From the NCBI GenBank assembly GCA_033239525.1, contig BSYO01000003.1:10906001-10970000 (forward strand): a DNA stretch of 64,000 bases, written 5' to 3'. This stretch comes from Nepenthes gracilis. Taxonomy: Eukaryota; Streptophyta; Magnoliopsida; Caryophyllales; Nepenthaceae. Position numbers and translations under genes: made by a program. How positions within the stretch are numbered: position 1 is the stretch's first letter; the number at the start of each line of letters is the position of its first letter. Below the pieces are notes generated by a model. The model was given only the letters and a program-made list of their open reading frames with translations. It did not search any database and had not been told where the DNA came from. Below are positions 48,068 to 59,868 of the stretch, piece by piece.

Positions 48068-48165
48068 GCCGACAGCGAAAAAACGCGACACGAGATTTGA
48101 ATTTGAATTCTAGTCTCAAAAATTCAAAACAGATGAGTAAAATCAATCAGATTCCTTTTTAAATA

Positions 48166-48982
48166 GCAAATTGGCACTTATGCGCCCTTCTATGCATGGA
48201 TAAAGCATGATATTCAAATTATACTTTTGCACATGAGCATACATTAGCTGTACAGTAAGTGTCAATATTTTAATTTAGATATGTACGAATATCACTTGTG
48301 TCACTTTAAGTATAAATATTTTATTCAAAACATGCTTATATGTGAGTTAAGTATACGTTAGATGTCATTTAAGCCTTATTCATCTTAGAATAATATTTAA
48401 TTTTTGAAATAAAATTTTAATTAATTTTAAAAATATATTAATTTAATTAAATTTAGAATCATTAAAATAATTTTTAAAATTCATACCTTATATTATGCAT
48501 TGAGTAAAATGGCCAAAATCCTTATGATTTTCATTTGCACATTCGGATTTGATTTTGCCTTATTTCTTTTCGTAATTATCATGCTGTGATATCTAATTAA
48601 TGATAATAATTTTTTTATTCCTCCATAAATATATATTTTCATAGATGTAAAAATTTAACATGATTCAAAAAAGGCCCAGAGGCTCCCCCTCCCCCAAAAA
48701 AAAAAAAAAAAAAATCCAAAATACAGCCCCTGGTTAGAGATTTGATGTACTAATTATTTTTGGACTGTTTAGAAATTCATCATGGCTAGTCATGAATAAT
48801 TTCTATTATTTCTATGCTACACAGACTTTGAAAAATAGGGACAAAAGTATTTTCACAAACATGCTCATATACTTAAGAAATTGCAAATATAATTAAATGA
48901 TAATTATAGTTTTTAGTTGACTTAAATTTTATTTATGATGGATGATTAATCATTATTTATTGAAGTTTTGCTTTTTATGCAG
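48166..48982 (+). other. End of the 19-kb OSC intron
   Basis: 48,170-48,400 is faintly like the old D LTRs (repeated GTGCGC/GAGC words); below my threshold for a call. An A19 run lies at 48,696-48,714 after a C-rich stretch. The intron ends TTTTTATGCAG. Confidence 0.45.
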
Positions 48983-49072
48983 GTAATATGTCTATATATT
49001 ACTGGATATTTAGATGCTATTTTTTCCGCTGAACATCGAAAAGAAATTCTACGATATATATATTATCATCAG
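48983..49072 (+). CDS. Oxidosqualene cyclase, next internal exon (30 codons)
   Basis: A 90-bp exon between TTTTTATGCAG and the donor GTATAT, too short for ORF lists. It encodes [20 protein letters not shown] then [10 protein letters not shown], joining directly after the PPL of the previous exon in phase 0. It is the strongly conserved 'CLYITGHLN...[12 protein letters not shown]' segment of plant OSCs, and 30 codons is the usual size of this exon in the family. The final Gln starts the QW repeat completed by NEDGGW in the next exon. Tyr replaces the common His in ITGHL. No stop or frameshift. It lies 18,959 bp after the previous exon. Confidence 0.97.
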
Positions 49073-50553
49073 GTATATTCAAATTTTATTCCACAAATAG
49101 TCAAATACTGTTTATGTAGGCCCAAATGCCTGTAGCATAGTAAAATAAAGAAATTTATGGTTCTACATCTCTAAATCTCCATATATATTTATTTTACATT
49201 CTATACCACCTATGTCTCATCATGGAAGTGAGAATGAGAAAACACATTTTGTTAACCTTAATATCATTCCTTTAGCTGACAAATTACTTGTCCTTTTTAT
49301 GCAATGTTTTTAACAATTGATGGGAGCCTTAGTATTATGTGATGCTCCTCAATTATAATATAGAGGTTATGAATTCAAATTATGTGCTCAATAATTATAG
49401 TTTTGATGTAAAAATATGGACCATGATGCCAAAAATAAGAAATGAAGCACCCAAACTTTATGATATAGAGGTTAAGAATTCAAATCATGTACTCAATAAT
49501 TATAGTTTTGATATAGGAAATACGGACTATGATGCCAAAAATAAGAAATGAAGCACCCAAATTTGGACCATGACGGAAGGCATTATGAATGTAGAGTGCA
49601 AAAAAGATCATAAGTTTCTTTTGTATGCTTTACTATTTAAGAAGTTATGCAGTTGAGAGACAAATTTATGATCCCCTGAAATGAAATTAGAAGGCTTCAC
49701 ATGTAAATATACAAGGCAATTAGAATGGGCCATGTTTTGAAGGATTTAAAATTTAAAGTGCATATAACTCATAATTGATAAAATATTAGAGTAAATCTAT
49801 GATAAAGTCAACCAAAAAGTAATATTTTCCGATTCATATACTTTTGAGTTGGGAGACTTCATGTGCCCTCAAAATGAATTTAACATAATTAACAAGTGAT
49901 AACATAAGTCTATACTTACCTAACATAAAGAATCAGCTAATTCCATGATTATGTTAGTGGAAACCAACCTTAGCACATTGAAACATGTCAGCTGGCTGAA
50001 TTATGTGAAACACAAGCATGTTTTGAGGTTTTCTTTGAAAAGATGGCTGAAAGCTATTACAACTAATTGAAATCCTAACTGATTCGACTAAACCATATGT
50101 CAACCAATAGAGAGTCCAAGCTAGTGTAACTCAATTTGAGGAGATTTAGTGGACTAAAATGTTATTCAGTTGGCTAAGGTCATCTCAGAAGCTAGATGTT
50201 TGCAATTTTTTCATGCATTGTGGCCGAAATATCAACAGACTGAAATTTGGACCCTTATGATTAGTCTGATAAATATTTGGCGTAATTTGGGACTCAAGTC
50301 AGCCCACTAAGTAGCTGAAATGGAGTAAACACACGACCTTCCAAAGTTGGGGTGGGATGGCATCCCAACAACACCTTCTGACATTAATTAAGACCAGTGT
50401 TCATCAATCTCACTCTAGTTCTCTATGCAACTAATGATCGTTAAAAGCCATAGGCTCTTTATGCATATTTCATGAAGTTCCTTTTTTGGTAAGTAATACT
50501 TCCATAATTTTGTAGTGATGTATTTGCTCTAAATGCTTCCAATTTATAATTTC
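49073..50553 (+). other. First part of the 14.7-kb OSC intron
   Basis: AT-rich. Apart from the 105-bp duplication there is a stretch (49,960-50,340) with repeated CAG(C/T)(C/T)GGCT-like words that may be an old LTR piece. No coding sequence recognised. Confidence 0.45.
49355..49564. repeat. 105-bp tandem duplication
   Basis: Two copies of a unit containing TATAGAGGTTA(T/A)GAATTCAA, then CTCAATAATTATAGTTTTGA, then CCAAAAATAAGAAATGAAGC. The 35-codon length keeps a chance frame open through both. Few differences, so a fairly recent event. Confidence 0.88.
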
Positions 50554-51107
50554 TGTAAGAACTTTAATGAGATAAAATTTTTAATCTATAGGATCTTTAT
50601 TATCACATTTTTTTACTAATTAACTAAGTATAAAATTATATTTGCGTACCTGAATTCATTAGTGTTTTCTTTATACAATATTGTAATTGTTTTTATTTCG
50701 AAGAACTAGGAGATGATTTCTCTCTTTTCTTTTATGATTTGTAAAACTTAAAGCAAATGTTGTGTGTATCCAAAAATGATGGCCAAAGATATCCATTTAT
50801 AAAGGGAGAAAAGACTATTCCCAAATATCTAAAATGCCCCTTTATTCGCCCAAAAAGATCGTCATGAATAAATATAATCGTTGAGAAGTGATATCCATTT
50901 ACTCAACGGGTATATCTAAAAGAAACATATTTATTTATTAAAGGACATATATATTGTGAAATAACATATCATTTTCATCAAATGATACGCTTTAAACGGA
51001 CGTGTCTTTTAGAAAATTTTTCTTTATTATATATATAAATCAATAGGAATATTTAATTAATTCAATAAATCAATAATTCATATGTCATATAGGACATATT
51101 TCTAACA
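50554..51107 (-). mobile_element. Candidate solo LTR (copia-like), minus orientation
   Basis: The minus strand begins TGTTAGAAATATGTCCTATA, a typical copia LTR opening, contains CCCTTTATAAATGG as TATA region and ends AAAGTTCTTACA. Flanking pentamers atttc (50549-50553) and ctttc (51108-51112) agree at four of five. No second copy in the window to confirm the edges. Confidence 0.45.
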
Positions 51108-52283
51108 CTTTCATCATTCTATTAGTGGAGGATAGAGAGCTAGGGTTTACTTGTAATTGTTGTTGAAGGCAAATGTTACCTTTTTTATGTTAGTACTCAG
51201 GTACAGGTTTGTAAATAAATTCTAGTTTAATTAACTTCTCAATATGAATCTTGAGTTCGGAGGAATTCAACATAGCAAAAGTCATTAGTTGTAAAAATTA
51301 AGAAGTTACATGTAGGAAAATTATGAAGATTAATCATGTCTAATGAAATAGAGAATTAGGAATATTGGAGGAATAATATTTGGCTTTAAATTAGTTGTTT
51401 CTGTAAATGTTTGTGCTTTTAAACTTTTTCTCTCAAGCCATATCATCCAATGGGCCAAAAATATGATGTCAAACTGTTAGATTCTGACTTTCTTGCCTTC
51501 CTAAAAGCAAATGTAAAAATAGGTGACTTTTAACTTATTAATTTTTTCTTTGACAAACTGGTGAGAATTAATTCCTCCTCTTGCACAACATAGTGACATT
51601 AGAGCTAAGTTACCAGAGATTGTGATGAAGTGAGGAGAAACTCTTCCATTTATCAAAAGTAAGGGAGAATGATAGACATGGGGTTAGAGAAAAAATTAGA
51701 CTTGAAGAGAATCCAGAAGAGTTGATATAAACAAGGATAGACCTGAGGGAGGGAATTATACTTCAATTCATTTCATTCACACCTTCAATCTATTACAAGG
51801 CATTGTATTTTTAGAGTAAATTTATGCTAACAAACCCAACTGAAGATATCAGTAGTTAACTACCCAAATTTATGCTAACAAACTCAAATTTATGCTAACA
51901 AGTAGTTAACTACCGTACTAAAATGATTAATTGGCAATTAACAACCTTATAACGAACGATCTTTAATTCCCATGATCATGAAACAATTGAGCTAACCATG
52001 TATCAGTAGAACGAGACAGTGCATATCATTACTAACTAAAGATATCAAGACTCATACATTTGATACAACAAAACGAATACTTCTCCAATAAAACTAGTAA
52101 AATACCACATCATGGCAAAGATCTTGGGATGGAAAGCGTTTTGGCAAATTCAATGCAGTTGGAGTAAAATTAAAAGATCACCTTATAATTCTTGGAGTAT
52201 ACATAGGCTGATTTTAGACATGTGGAAGTCTCCATGAAAGGGATAGCTGAAAATTTAAAGTTTCAAATTATAATTTCAAGGGT
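51108..52283 (+). other. Intronic spacer, nothing recognised
   Basis: AT-rich. A short duplicated word AAATTTATGCTAACAA with AGTAGTTAACTAC on either side occurs at 51,830-51,915. No gene or element called. Confidence 0.5.
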
Positions 52284-52957
52284 TTATGTCATGATCCTTG
52301 CACAAGATGATGATGATGATAATGATGATATGTAAATAATAATTATTTATAAATAATTTAAAATTCAAATAACCCAAATACTAAGTGGGACATATTATAC
52401 CAATATCAAAACAATATCATAAACCATAAATTAGTAGTGAACACATGATCCAGCAAAACTAAACCTCATCCAACCTCCAAATAATATATAAACCTGCTCA
52501 ATCTTAAAATATTTGTAAGGAAAAACATTCAACCAAATATCCAAACTATCAAAAATAAAATTATACAATAACATCCATCTAATACAATATTTTAAAATAT
52601 ATAAACTATAAAAAACAGAATATATAATAATCCAAATATTTATTGAAATACATATACAAGTACAAGAAAACAAAATATTTGTCAATTACTCTTCTATATC
52701 TTATAAGTATCCATAATTTACTAATCTGAAAGATTAAAAAAATATTACAAATTATAAGCCTAAGGCCTAATAAGTATATATATACAATACAGATAAATGC
52801 CTATAAAACAAATGAAAGGTAAAAAAAAATCATAAAATATATGTGTGATCTTATATATCAAACATCTCAAATAACACAATGCAAATCATAATTTCGTATG
52901 TGAAATTCGTTACATTTGTATAAATAACAAATTATACAAATCATTTGAAATCATTAG
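52284..52957. repeat. AT-rich repeat, second copy, left part
   Basis: Starts TGTCATGATCCTTGCACA, then (GAT)n at ~52,303-52,330 and AATTATTTATAAATAATTT. Corresponds to the units at 39,273 and 40,111 and is cut by the D array at 52,958. Confidence 0.5.
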
Positions 52958-53977
52958 TGAAAAAGCACGTTTCGGTGCTCACGTGTTTCGACCCCGTTAC
53001 AAGTATAGCGGAAGCAATTAAATTAATTAAATTAAATATCCGATACACGTAAAGAATATTTAACTCTAGATGTAAACGAAGCTAGCAATCATACACAATA
53101 TATAAATAATAATGAACAAGCAATATAGATTAAGCCAAGCATAAACAATAGTAAAAAAGATCCGATTTTTGGTGAGTAGGAAAACTGATACCCACGGTAT
53201 CGAGAAAACACCGGGCTTCAACGGCCTGGAAGCAATGCACTATGAAAATCAACTACAGCCTGGTGGTAGAACGCCGCAACCTAGCCGACTTACTCCCGAC
53301 ACGTGATCCCTACCAAGGAACTCCTTGGATTTGCCCACAGCAACGGAACCGACACCTTCCGGTCTTCAAGCCACTCTTCCCTCTCGTGCCACTTGAATTG
53401 CCAATCACGAACGGATCTCCTTCTTCACGAACGGATCTCCAACAATGGTAGAAGACAAAGTTTTAATGGCTAAAGAAGATGAGTGAGAAAACTATTTAGA
53501 ACTTGTAGAAACAATGTTGTAGAGATTAGTTTTCTCAAGAGAAGAAACAATAATCTTGAAGCATGAAGGCTTTCTTCTCAAATGAGGCTCAAAATAATCT
53601 GGAGAGAGCATATGGCGTCCTTGGGGTTTGAATAACATAAGCCAATATTTATAGAGGAGCCAAAAACGCGTTCAAAATCTGCCGTTGGCTCCCGCTGAAA
53701 GGCCTGGGCGCGCGCAGCGAGCATGGGGGCGAGCAAAGCTGCTGGCCGTAGTTCCTCGATTATCGGCCGAGCGGGTAGAGGGCGCAGCATCGAGCGGCCC
53801 CGCTCGGATTATCGGCTCGAGCGGAGGCGGGCACCAGGCGGGCGGTCCTGGACGGTGCTCGAGCGTGGAGGGCGGACAATAAATTTTAATGAATTTTAAA
53901 CCGACAACCCACAACCCGACATCAATAAAATAACATATGGTCACTGGAATATGCCAATTAGATAAACGTCTCTAACA
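52958..53977 (-). repeat. D array LTR 1
   Basis: TGAAAAAGCACGTTTCGGTG to GTCTCTAACA. GC-rich palindrome block at 53,690-53,870; TATA context ATATTTATAGAGGAGCC at ~53,647. Confidence 0.95.
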
Positions 53978-56405
53978 ATCTCCCCTTTGGCAATTCCGTG
54001 ACAAAACTCAAAAAATAAATAAATAAATAAATACAAGAGAATCACGGGTTCAGACACCACCGAGATAGAACCCGTGTACATGAAAACCTACGCCTAGTAA
54101 TACACAAAAAAAAAACATAAAATAATGTAACAAGCTATGCGAGAGCTGCTGAGGCGATGCGATGAAGTCTTGCGGTGACATCCTGTATACTTTAGGGTCC
54201 TGATCAAGCAAGGTTAGTACCAACAGGACAAAAGATAATAACGATTTGAACGGCATGCATGGTACATAAGCAGGAGACACATACAACAATACTCCCCCTA
54301 AGGAAAATAAACAGTACTCCCCCTCAAGTAATAATAACTTGAACTAATATGCAAATAACAAAAAACTCTCCCAAAAAAAATAGAAGGCACCCTTAAACTC
54401 CCCCTATCAAACTCCCTATCAAAGAATAATGACTTGAATTAATATGCAAATAACAAGAACTCCCCAAAATAAAAAAAAAAACAACCCCTAAGCTCCTTAT
54501 CAAAAATAATCAAGAACCCCTAAGCCCCCTATCAAAATAATCAAGTCTCCCTTTTGTCACGAATGGCCAAGGGGTCATGTAGCTCACTCTTCTTAACCCA
54601 AACATGTCTCACCGATGCTACTTTTGATTTAACATTTTAACTTGGTCATTCAATCGCAAAATGTGATCAACAAGTTGATTCATGTTTAGCCATTTTCGTT
54701 GGTTGTACCAATGATTTTAAGGTGTAGCATTGAGGGCGAATGTGGCCAACTTTTCCACAAGCATGACAGGTAGGCACAAATTTATGGGTGGAAGAATTGT
54801 TCATAGCCTGTGATAACCTCGATTAGATGAGTCAAATATGTTATTCACACGCTGAGGCACGGCCTTGATGACTTTGGGTGTGTGGGCATGATTATGTGAA
54901 ATTTTCTTAGCAGAATAAACACGGTTTTAGGTTTCATATTAGTTTGTACAATGTTCGCAACATATCCCAAACCCCGTTTATTTCCACCAATTTTTCCAAC
55001 CCCGAGCATATGATCTAACTTTGTAGACCCATTTATGAATTGTTTCAAATCTTTCTGAGGCCTCAAGATCGGATTCTAAAGCTGTTATTTGTTTAGTACA
55101 TGAGACTTTGATTCTCAATTTCTTGAGTTTTAGAATCTAATTCGGATTGAAGAGCTAATCTTTCTTGTTCATTTCAATGACCCTACTATTTAGGGTTTTA
55201 TTTTTTGTTTCTTTGCTTTCAACATTCCTAAATGCTTTATCGTAAGCTTCTTGAAGGCCATCAAATTCAGCTTCCGACTGCCTCGTAGTCATCGGGATTG
55301 ATCAAAATTATCTACTCGAATTTCCACACATGGAGGTCAACAAAAAGCCATGTACTTGACCGGCCCATTTTCGTAACATGGTTCACCTCTTCTTCTTCGT
55401 CATCACTTAGGGTCAAATTAGCTTTAAAGGCTTGACCTTGTTGGCGTTTAAGATTAGGGCATTCAGACCGATAGTGGCCAAAGCCTTTACATTCATGACA
55501 TTGAACTTTTTGAGTAGTTTTTGATTTGGAATCCCTAAGCTCATGTCGATCTTTCTTCTCAAATTTATGTGATCGTTTTAAGTCCACATCTAGTTTCTCT
55601 GACGAAGAGTTCTTTTTCCTTAAGAATTTTTTAAAATTCTTAACAAATAGCGAAAAATCGTCATCACTACACGATTCTTCATCGGAATCCCGATTTCGCT
55701 CGTCCCTACTTGATTTTAGAGCAAGTGATTTGTTTTTCCTTGACTGTGGCAAGGTGTGCTCATACGTCTGTAGGGATCCTACAAGTTCTTCGATCTTCAT
55801 TTTATCAAGGTCTTTGCTTTCTTCAATAGCAGTGACCTTAGGTCTAAAGCGTTCAGGAAGTGATCTAAGAACTTTTCTGACAATTTTGTTCTCGTGTTAT
55901 TCGCTCTCCTAAATTAAACGTGGAATTGACAATATCATTCAATTTTGCATAGAACTCATCAAAGGTTTCATCATCTTGCATTTTTAGTTCTTCGAATCTA
56001 GTGGTGAGCATTTGCAGTTTTGAATTTTTCACTAGTTTCGTTCCTTCATGAGTGGTTTCTAAAATATCCCACGCATCTTTAGAAATCTCACACATTGAGA
56101 TTCGTTTAAATTCATCGGGAGATACAGCCATAAAAATAGCATGTAACCCCTTACTATTCCGGCTTGCAAGCATCAAGTTCTTCTTTTGACCACAAAGAGA
56201 GAGCTTTTAGCTCATCACCACTTTTAGGTGAGTCCACCCAATTTGGGTACTCGCCATACATTTCATCCATTGATTTAAGGAAGGCTCTCATCCGGACCTT
56301 CCAATAAGCATAGTTACTCCCATCAAAGAAGGGGAGGAGCGGAGAGCGATCCACTAGTATACATCTAGATCGGGGGTCGCGGATGGGGTAAGTCTCGATA
56401 CCAAT
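53978..56405 (-). other. D array interior 1
   Basis: Order on the minus strand: primer site (56,387-56,405), gag (to ~54,545), then a non-coding tail with repeated GATAGGGGGAG(C/T)TT words, an ACGGGTTCTATCTCGGTGG-like segment, and the polypurine tract AAAGGGGAGAT at 53,978-53,988. Confidence 0.9.
54545..56400 (-). pseudogene. SIRE-like gag polyprotein, copy 1 (frameshifted)
   Basis: Gag packages element RNA into particles. The minus strand reads, in order: RSPLLPFFDGSNYAYWKVRM (N-terminal gag region, ~56,330); after a frameshift KRISMCEISKDAWDILETTH and DETFDEFYAKLNDIVNSTFN (UBN2 region, 55,865-56,176); then MKIEELVGSLQTYEHTLP, an acidic/Ser stretch and a zinc knuckle CHECKGFGHYRSEC (55,312-55,800). 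A coil-like part follows (CTKQITALESDLEASRKDLK in copy 2, near-identical here), then HMLGVGKIGGNKRGLGYVAN, a second CX2CX4HX4C knuckle (~54,740-54,780), and a C-terminal VWVKKSELHDPLAIRD-type motif (~54,560). Single-base shifts break it, but the parts are highly conserved with copy 2, so it was probably intact recently. No pol follows. Confidence 0.88.
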
Positions 56406-57438
56406 TGAAAAAGCACGTTTGGTGCTCACGTGTTTCCAACCCGTTACAAGTATAGCGGAAGCAATTAAATTAATTAAATTAAATATCCGATACACGTAAA
56501 GGATATTTAACTCTAGATGTAAACGGCTAGCAATCATACACAATATATAAATAATAATGAACAAGCAATATAGATTAAGCCAAGCATAAACAATAGTAAA
56601 AAGATCCGATTTTGGTGACGAGTGAAAACTCGATACCCACGGTATCGAAAAACACTCCGGCTTCAACGGCCGGGAAGCAATGCACTATGAAAATCAACTT
56701 ACAGCCCGGTGGTAACGACGCGCTAACCTAGCCGACTTACTCCCGACACGTGATCCCTACCAAGGAACTCCTTGGATTTGCCCACTAAGAATCGACACCT
56801 TCCGGCCTTCAAGCCACTCTTCCCTCTCGTGCCACTTGAATTGCCAATCACGAACGGATCTCCTTCTTTCACGAACGGATCTCCAACAATGGTAGAAGAC
56901 AAAGTTTTAATGGCTAAAGAAGATGAGTGAGAAAACTATTTAGAACTTGTAGAACAATGTTGTAGAGATTAGTTTTCTCAAGAGAAGAAACAATAATCTT
57001 GAAGCATGAAGGCTTTCTTCTCAAATGGAGGCTCAAAATAATCTGGACAGTAGAGCATATGGCGTCCTTGGGGGTTTGAATAACATAAGCCAATATTTAT
57101 AGAGGAGCCAAAAACGCGTTCAAAATCTGCCGTTGGGCCGCGCCGAGCTGGGAGGCTCGGCGCGCGAGCCGAGCGGCCATGGGGCGAGCAGCGAGCGGCC
57201 GTAGTTCCTCGGGATTATCGGCTCGAGCGGGTAGAGGGCGCAGCATCGAGCGGCCCCGTTCTCGATTATCGCTCGAGCGGAGGCGGGCACCGGCGAGGGG
57301 CGGTCCTCGCGGTGCTCGAGCGCGTGGAGGGCGGACCAATAAATTTTAATGAATTTTAAACCGACAACCCACAACCCGACATCAATAAAATAATACATAT
57401 GGTCACGGAATACGCCAATTAGATAAATGTCTCTAACA
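56406..57438 (-). repeat. D array LTR 2 (shared middle LTR)
   Basis: Same ends as LTR 1. It serves as 5' LTR for one unit and 3' LTR for the other, which is the signature of tandem expansion by LTR recombination rather than two insertions: there is no target duplication at its edges. Confidence 0.95.
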
Positions 57439-59868
57439 ATCTCCCCTTTTGGCAATTCCGTGACAAAACTCAAAAATAAATAAATAAATAAATACAAGAT
57501 AATCACGGGTTCCAGACACCACCGAGATAGAACCCGTGTACATGAAAACCTACGCCTAGTAATACACAAAAACATAAAATAATGTAAAAGCTATCGCGAG
57601 AGCCGCCGAGGCGATGCGATGAAGTCTTGCGGTGACATCCTCGTATACTTTAGGGTCCCGATCAAGCAAGGTTAGTACCAACAGACAAAAGATAATAACG
57701 ATTTGAACGGCATGCATGGTACATAAGCGGAGACACATACAACAATACTCCCCCTAAGGAAAATAAACAGTACTCCCCCTCAAGTAATAATAACTTGAAC
57801 TAATATGCAAATAACAAAAAACTCTCCCAAAAAAAATAGAAGGCACCCTTAAACTCCCCCTATCAAACTCCCCCTATCAAAGAATAATGACTTGAATTAA
57901 TATGCAAATAACAAGAACTCCCCCAAAATAAAAAAAAAAAAAAAAAAACAACCCCTAAGCTCCCCTTATCAAAAATAATCAAGAACCCCTAAGCTCCCCC
58001 TATCAAAAATAATCAAGTCTCCCCCTTTTTGTCACGAATGGCCAAGGGGTCATGTAGCTCACTCTTCTTAACCCAAACATGTCTCACCGATGCTACTTTT
58101 TGATTTAACATTTTAACTTGGTCATTCAATCCAGAAATGTGATCAACAAGTTGATTCATGTTTAGCCATTTTCGTTGGTTGTACCAATGATTTATGTAGC
58201 ATGAGGGCGAATGTGGCCAACTTTTCCACAAGCATGACAGGTAGGCACAAATTTATGGGTGGAAGAATTGTTCATAGCCTTGTGATAACCTCGATTAGAT
58301 GAGTCAAATATGTTATTCACACGTTGAGGCACTACTGATGACTTTGGTGTGTGGGCATGATTATGTGAAATTTTCTTGGAATAAACAGGTTTTAGGTTTC
58401 ATATTAGTTTGTACAATGTTCGCAACATATCCCAAACCCTGTTTATTTCCACCAATTTTTCCAACCCCGAGCATATGATCTAACTTTGTAGACCCATTTA
58501 TGAATTGTTTCAAATCTTTTCGGGAGGCCTCAAGATCAGATTCTAAAGCTGTTATTTGTTTAGTACATGAGACTTTGATTCTCAATTTCTTGAGTTTTAG
58601 AATCTAATTCGGATTCAAGAGCTAATCTTTCTTGTTCCAAACTCAATGACCCTACTATTTAGGGTTTTATTTTGTTTCTTTGCTTTCAAGCATTCCCTAA
58701 ACTTGATTTATCGTAAGCTTCTTGAAGGCCATCAAATTCAGCTTCGGCTCGGCCTCGAGTCATCAGTTGATCAAAATTATCTACCGAATTTCCACACATG
58801 GAGGTCATAAAAGCCATGTACTTGACCGGCCCATTTTCGTAACATGGTTCACCCTCTTCTTCTTCGTCATCACTTAGGTCAAATTAGCTTTAAAGGCTTG
58901 ACCTTGTTGGCGTTAAGATTAGGGCATTCGGACGATAGTGGCCAAAGCCTTTACATTCATGACATTGAACTTTTTGAGTAGTTTTTGATTTGGAATCCCT
59001 AAGCTCATGTCGATCTTTCTTCTCAAATTTATGTGATCGTTTTAAGTCCACATCTAGTTTCTACGAAGAGTTCTTTTTCCTTAAGAATTTTTTTAAAATT
59101 CTTAACAAATAGCGAAAAATCGTCATCACTACGATTCTTCATCTAATCCCGATTTCGCTCGTCCCTACTTGATTTTAGAGCAAGTGATTTGTTTTTCCTC
59201 GAGTGTGGCAAGGTGTGCTCATGCGTCGTAGGGATCCTACAAGTTCTTCGATCTTCATTTTATCAAGGTCTTTGCTTTCTTCAATAAGCAGTGACCTTAG
59301 GTCTAAAGCGTTCGTGAAGTGATCTAAGAACTTTTCCGACAATTTTGTTCTCGGATTCGTTCTCCTAAATTAAACGTGGAATTGACAATATCATTCAATT
59401 TTGCATAGAACTCATCAAAGGTTTCATCATCTTGCATTTTTAGTTCTTCGAATCTAGTGGTGAGCATTTGCAGGTTTTGAATTTTTTCACTAGTTTCGTT
59501 CCTTCATGAGTGGTTTCTAAAATATCCCACGCATCTTTAGAAATCTCACACATTGAGATTCGTTTAAATTCATCGGGAGATACAGCCATAAAAATAGCAT
59601 GTAACCCTTACTATTCCAGTTGCAAGCATCAAGTTCTTCTTTTGACCACAAAGAGAGAGCTTTTAGCTCATCACCACTTTTTAGGTGGAGTCCACCCAAT
59701 TTGGGTACTCGCCCATACACGCTCATCCATTGGATTTAAGGAAGGCTCTCATCCGGACCTTCCAATAAGCATAGTTACTCCCATCAAAGAAGGGAGGAAC
59801 GGAGAGCGATCCACTAGTATACATCTAGATCGGGGGTCGCGGATCGGGTAAGTTTCTGCGATACCAAT
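57439..59868 (-). other. D array interior 2
   Basis: Same layout as 53978-56405, with a longer A-run at ~57,927 and scattered one- to four-base deletions relative to copy 1. Primer site at 59,849-59,868, polypurine tract at 57,439-57,449. Confidence 0.9.
57995..59860 (-). pseudogene. SIRE-like gag polyprotein, copy 2 (frameshifted)
   Basis: Same domains as copy 1 with more small deletions. KSGDELKALSLWSKEELDAC lies at ~59,640-59,690, the UBN2 region at ~59,380-59,580, the acidic part and first knuckle at ~58,830-59,200. The second knuckle and the end are best kept here: MLNQKVASVRHVWVKKSELH and DPLAIRDKKGET at 58,013-58,231. Differences from copy 1 are mostly deletions of one to a few bases, often at CG or GG. 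Confidence 0.85.

Larger units (their letters stand above)
41841..48165 (-). mobile_element. Near full-length LINE (L1-type), minus strand, defective
   Basis: A 6.3-kb unit on the minus strand with ORF1 (DUF4283 plus a knuckle-like region), ORF2 (AP-type endonuclease, reverse transcriptase, zf-RVT) and a 3' tail ending TTACTTAATTACC then A7 at 41,841. Frameshifts and stops break both ORFs. The 5' end is placed just upstream of the ORF1 start. No clear target duplication is visible. It is antisense to the OSC gene. Confidence 0.88.

Noticed and set aside
55526..55912. 128-codon Ser/Phe-rich frame, plus strand
   Set aside because: Antisense of the acidic/Lys-rich gag region.
56406..57438. Two independent insertions of the D element side by side
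   Set aside because: The middle LTR lacks its own target duplications and the outer ATTAG repeats match each other, so one insertion with later tandem expansion explains it better.
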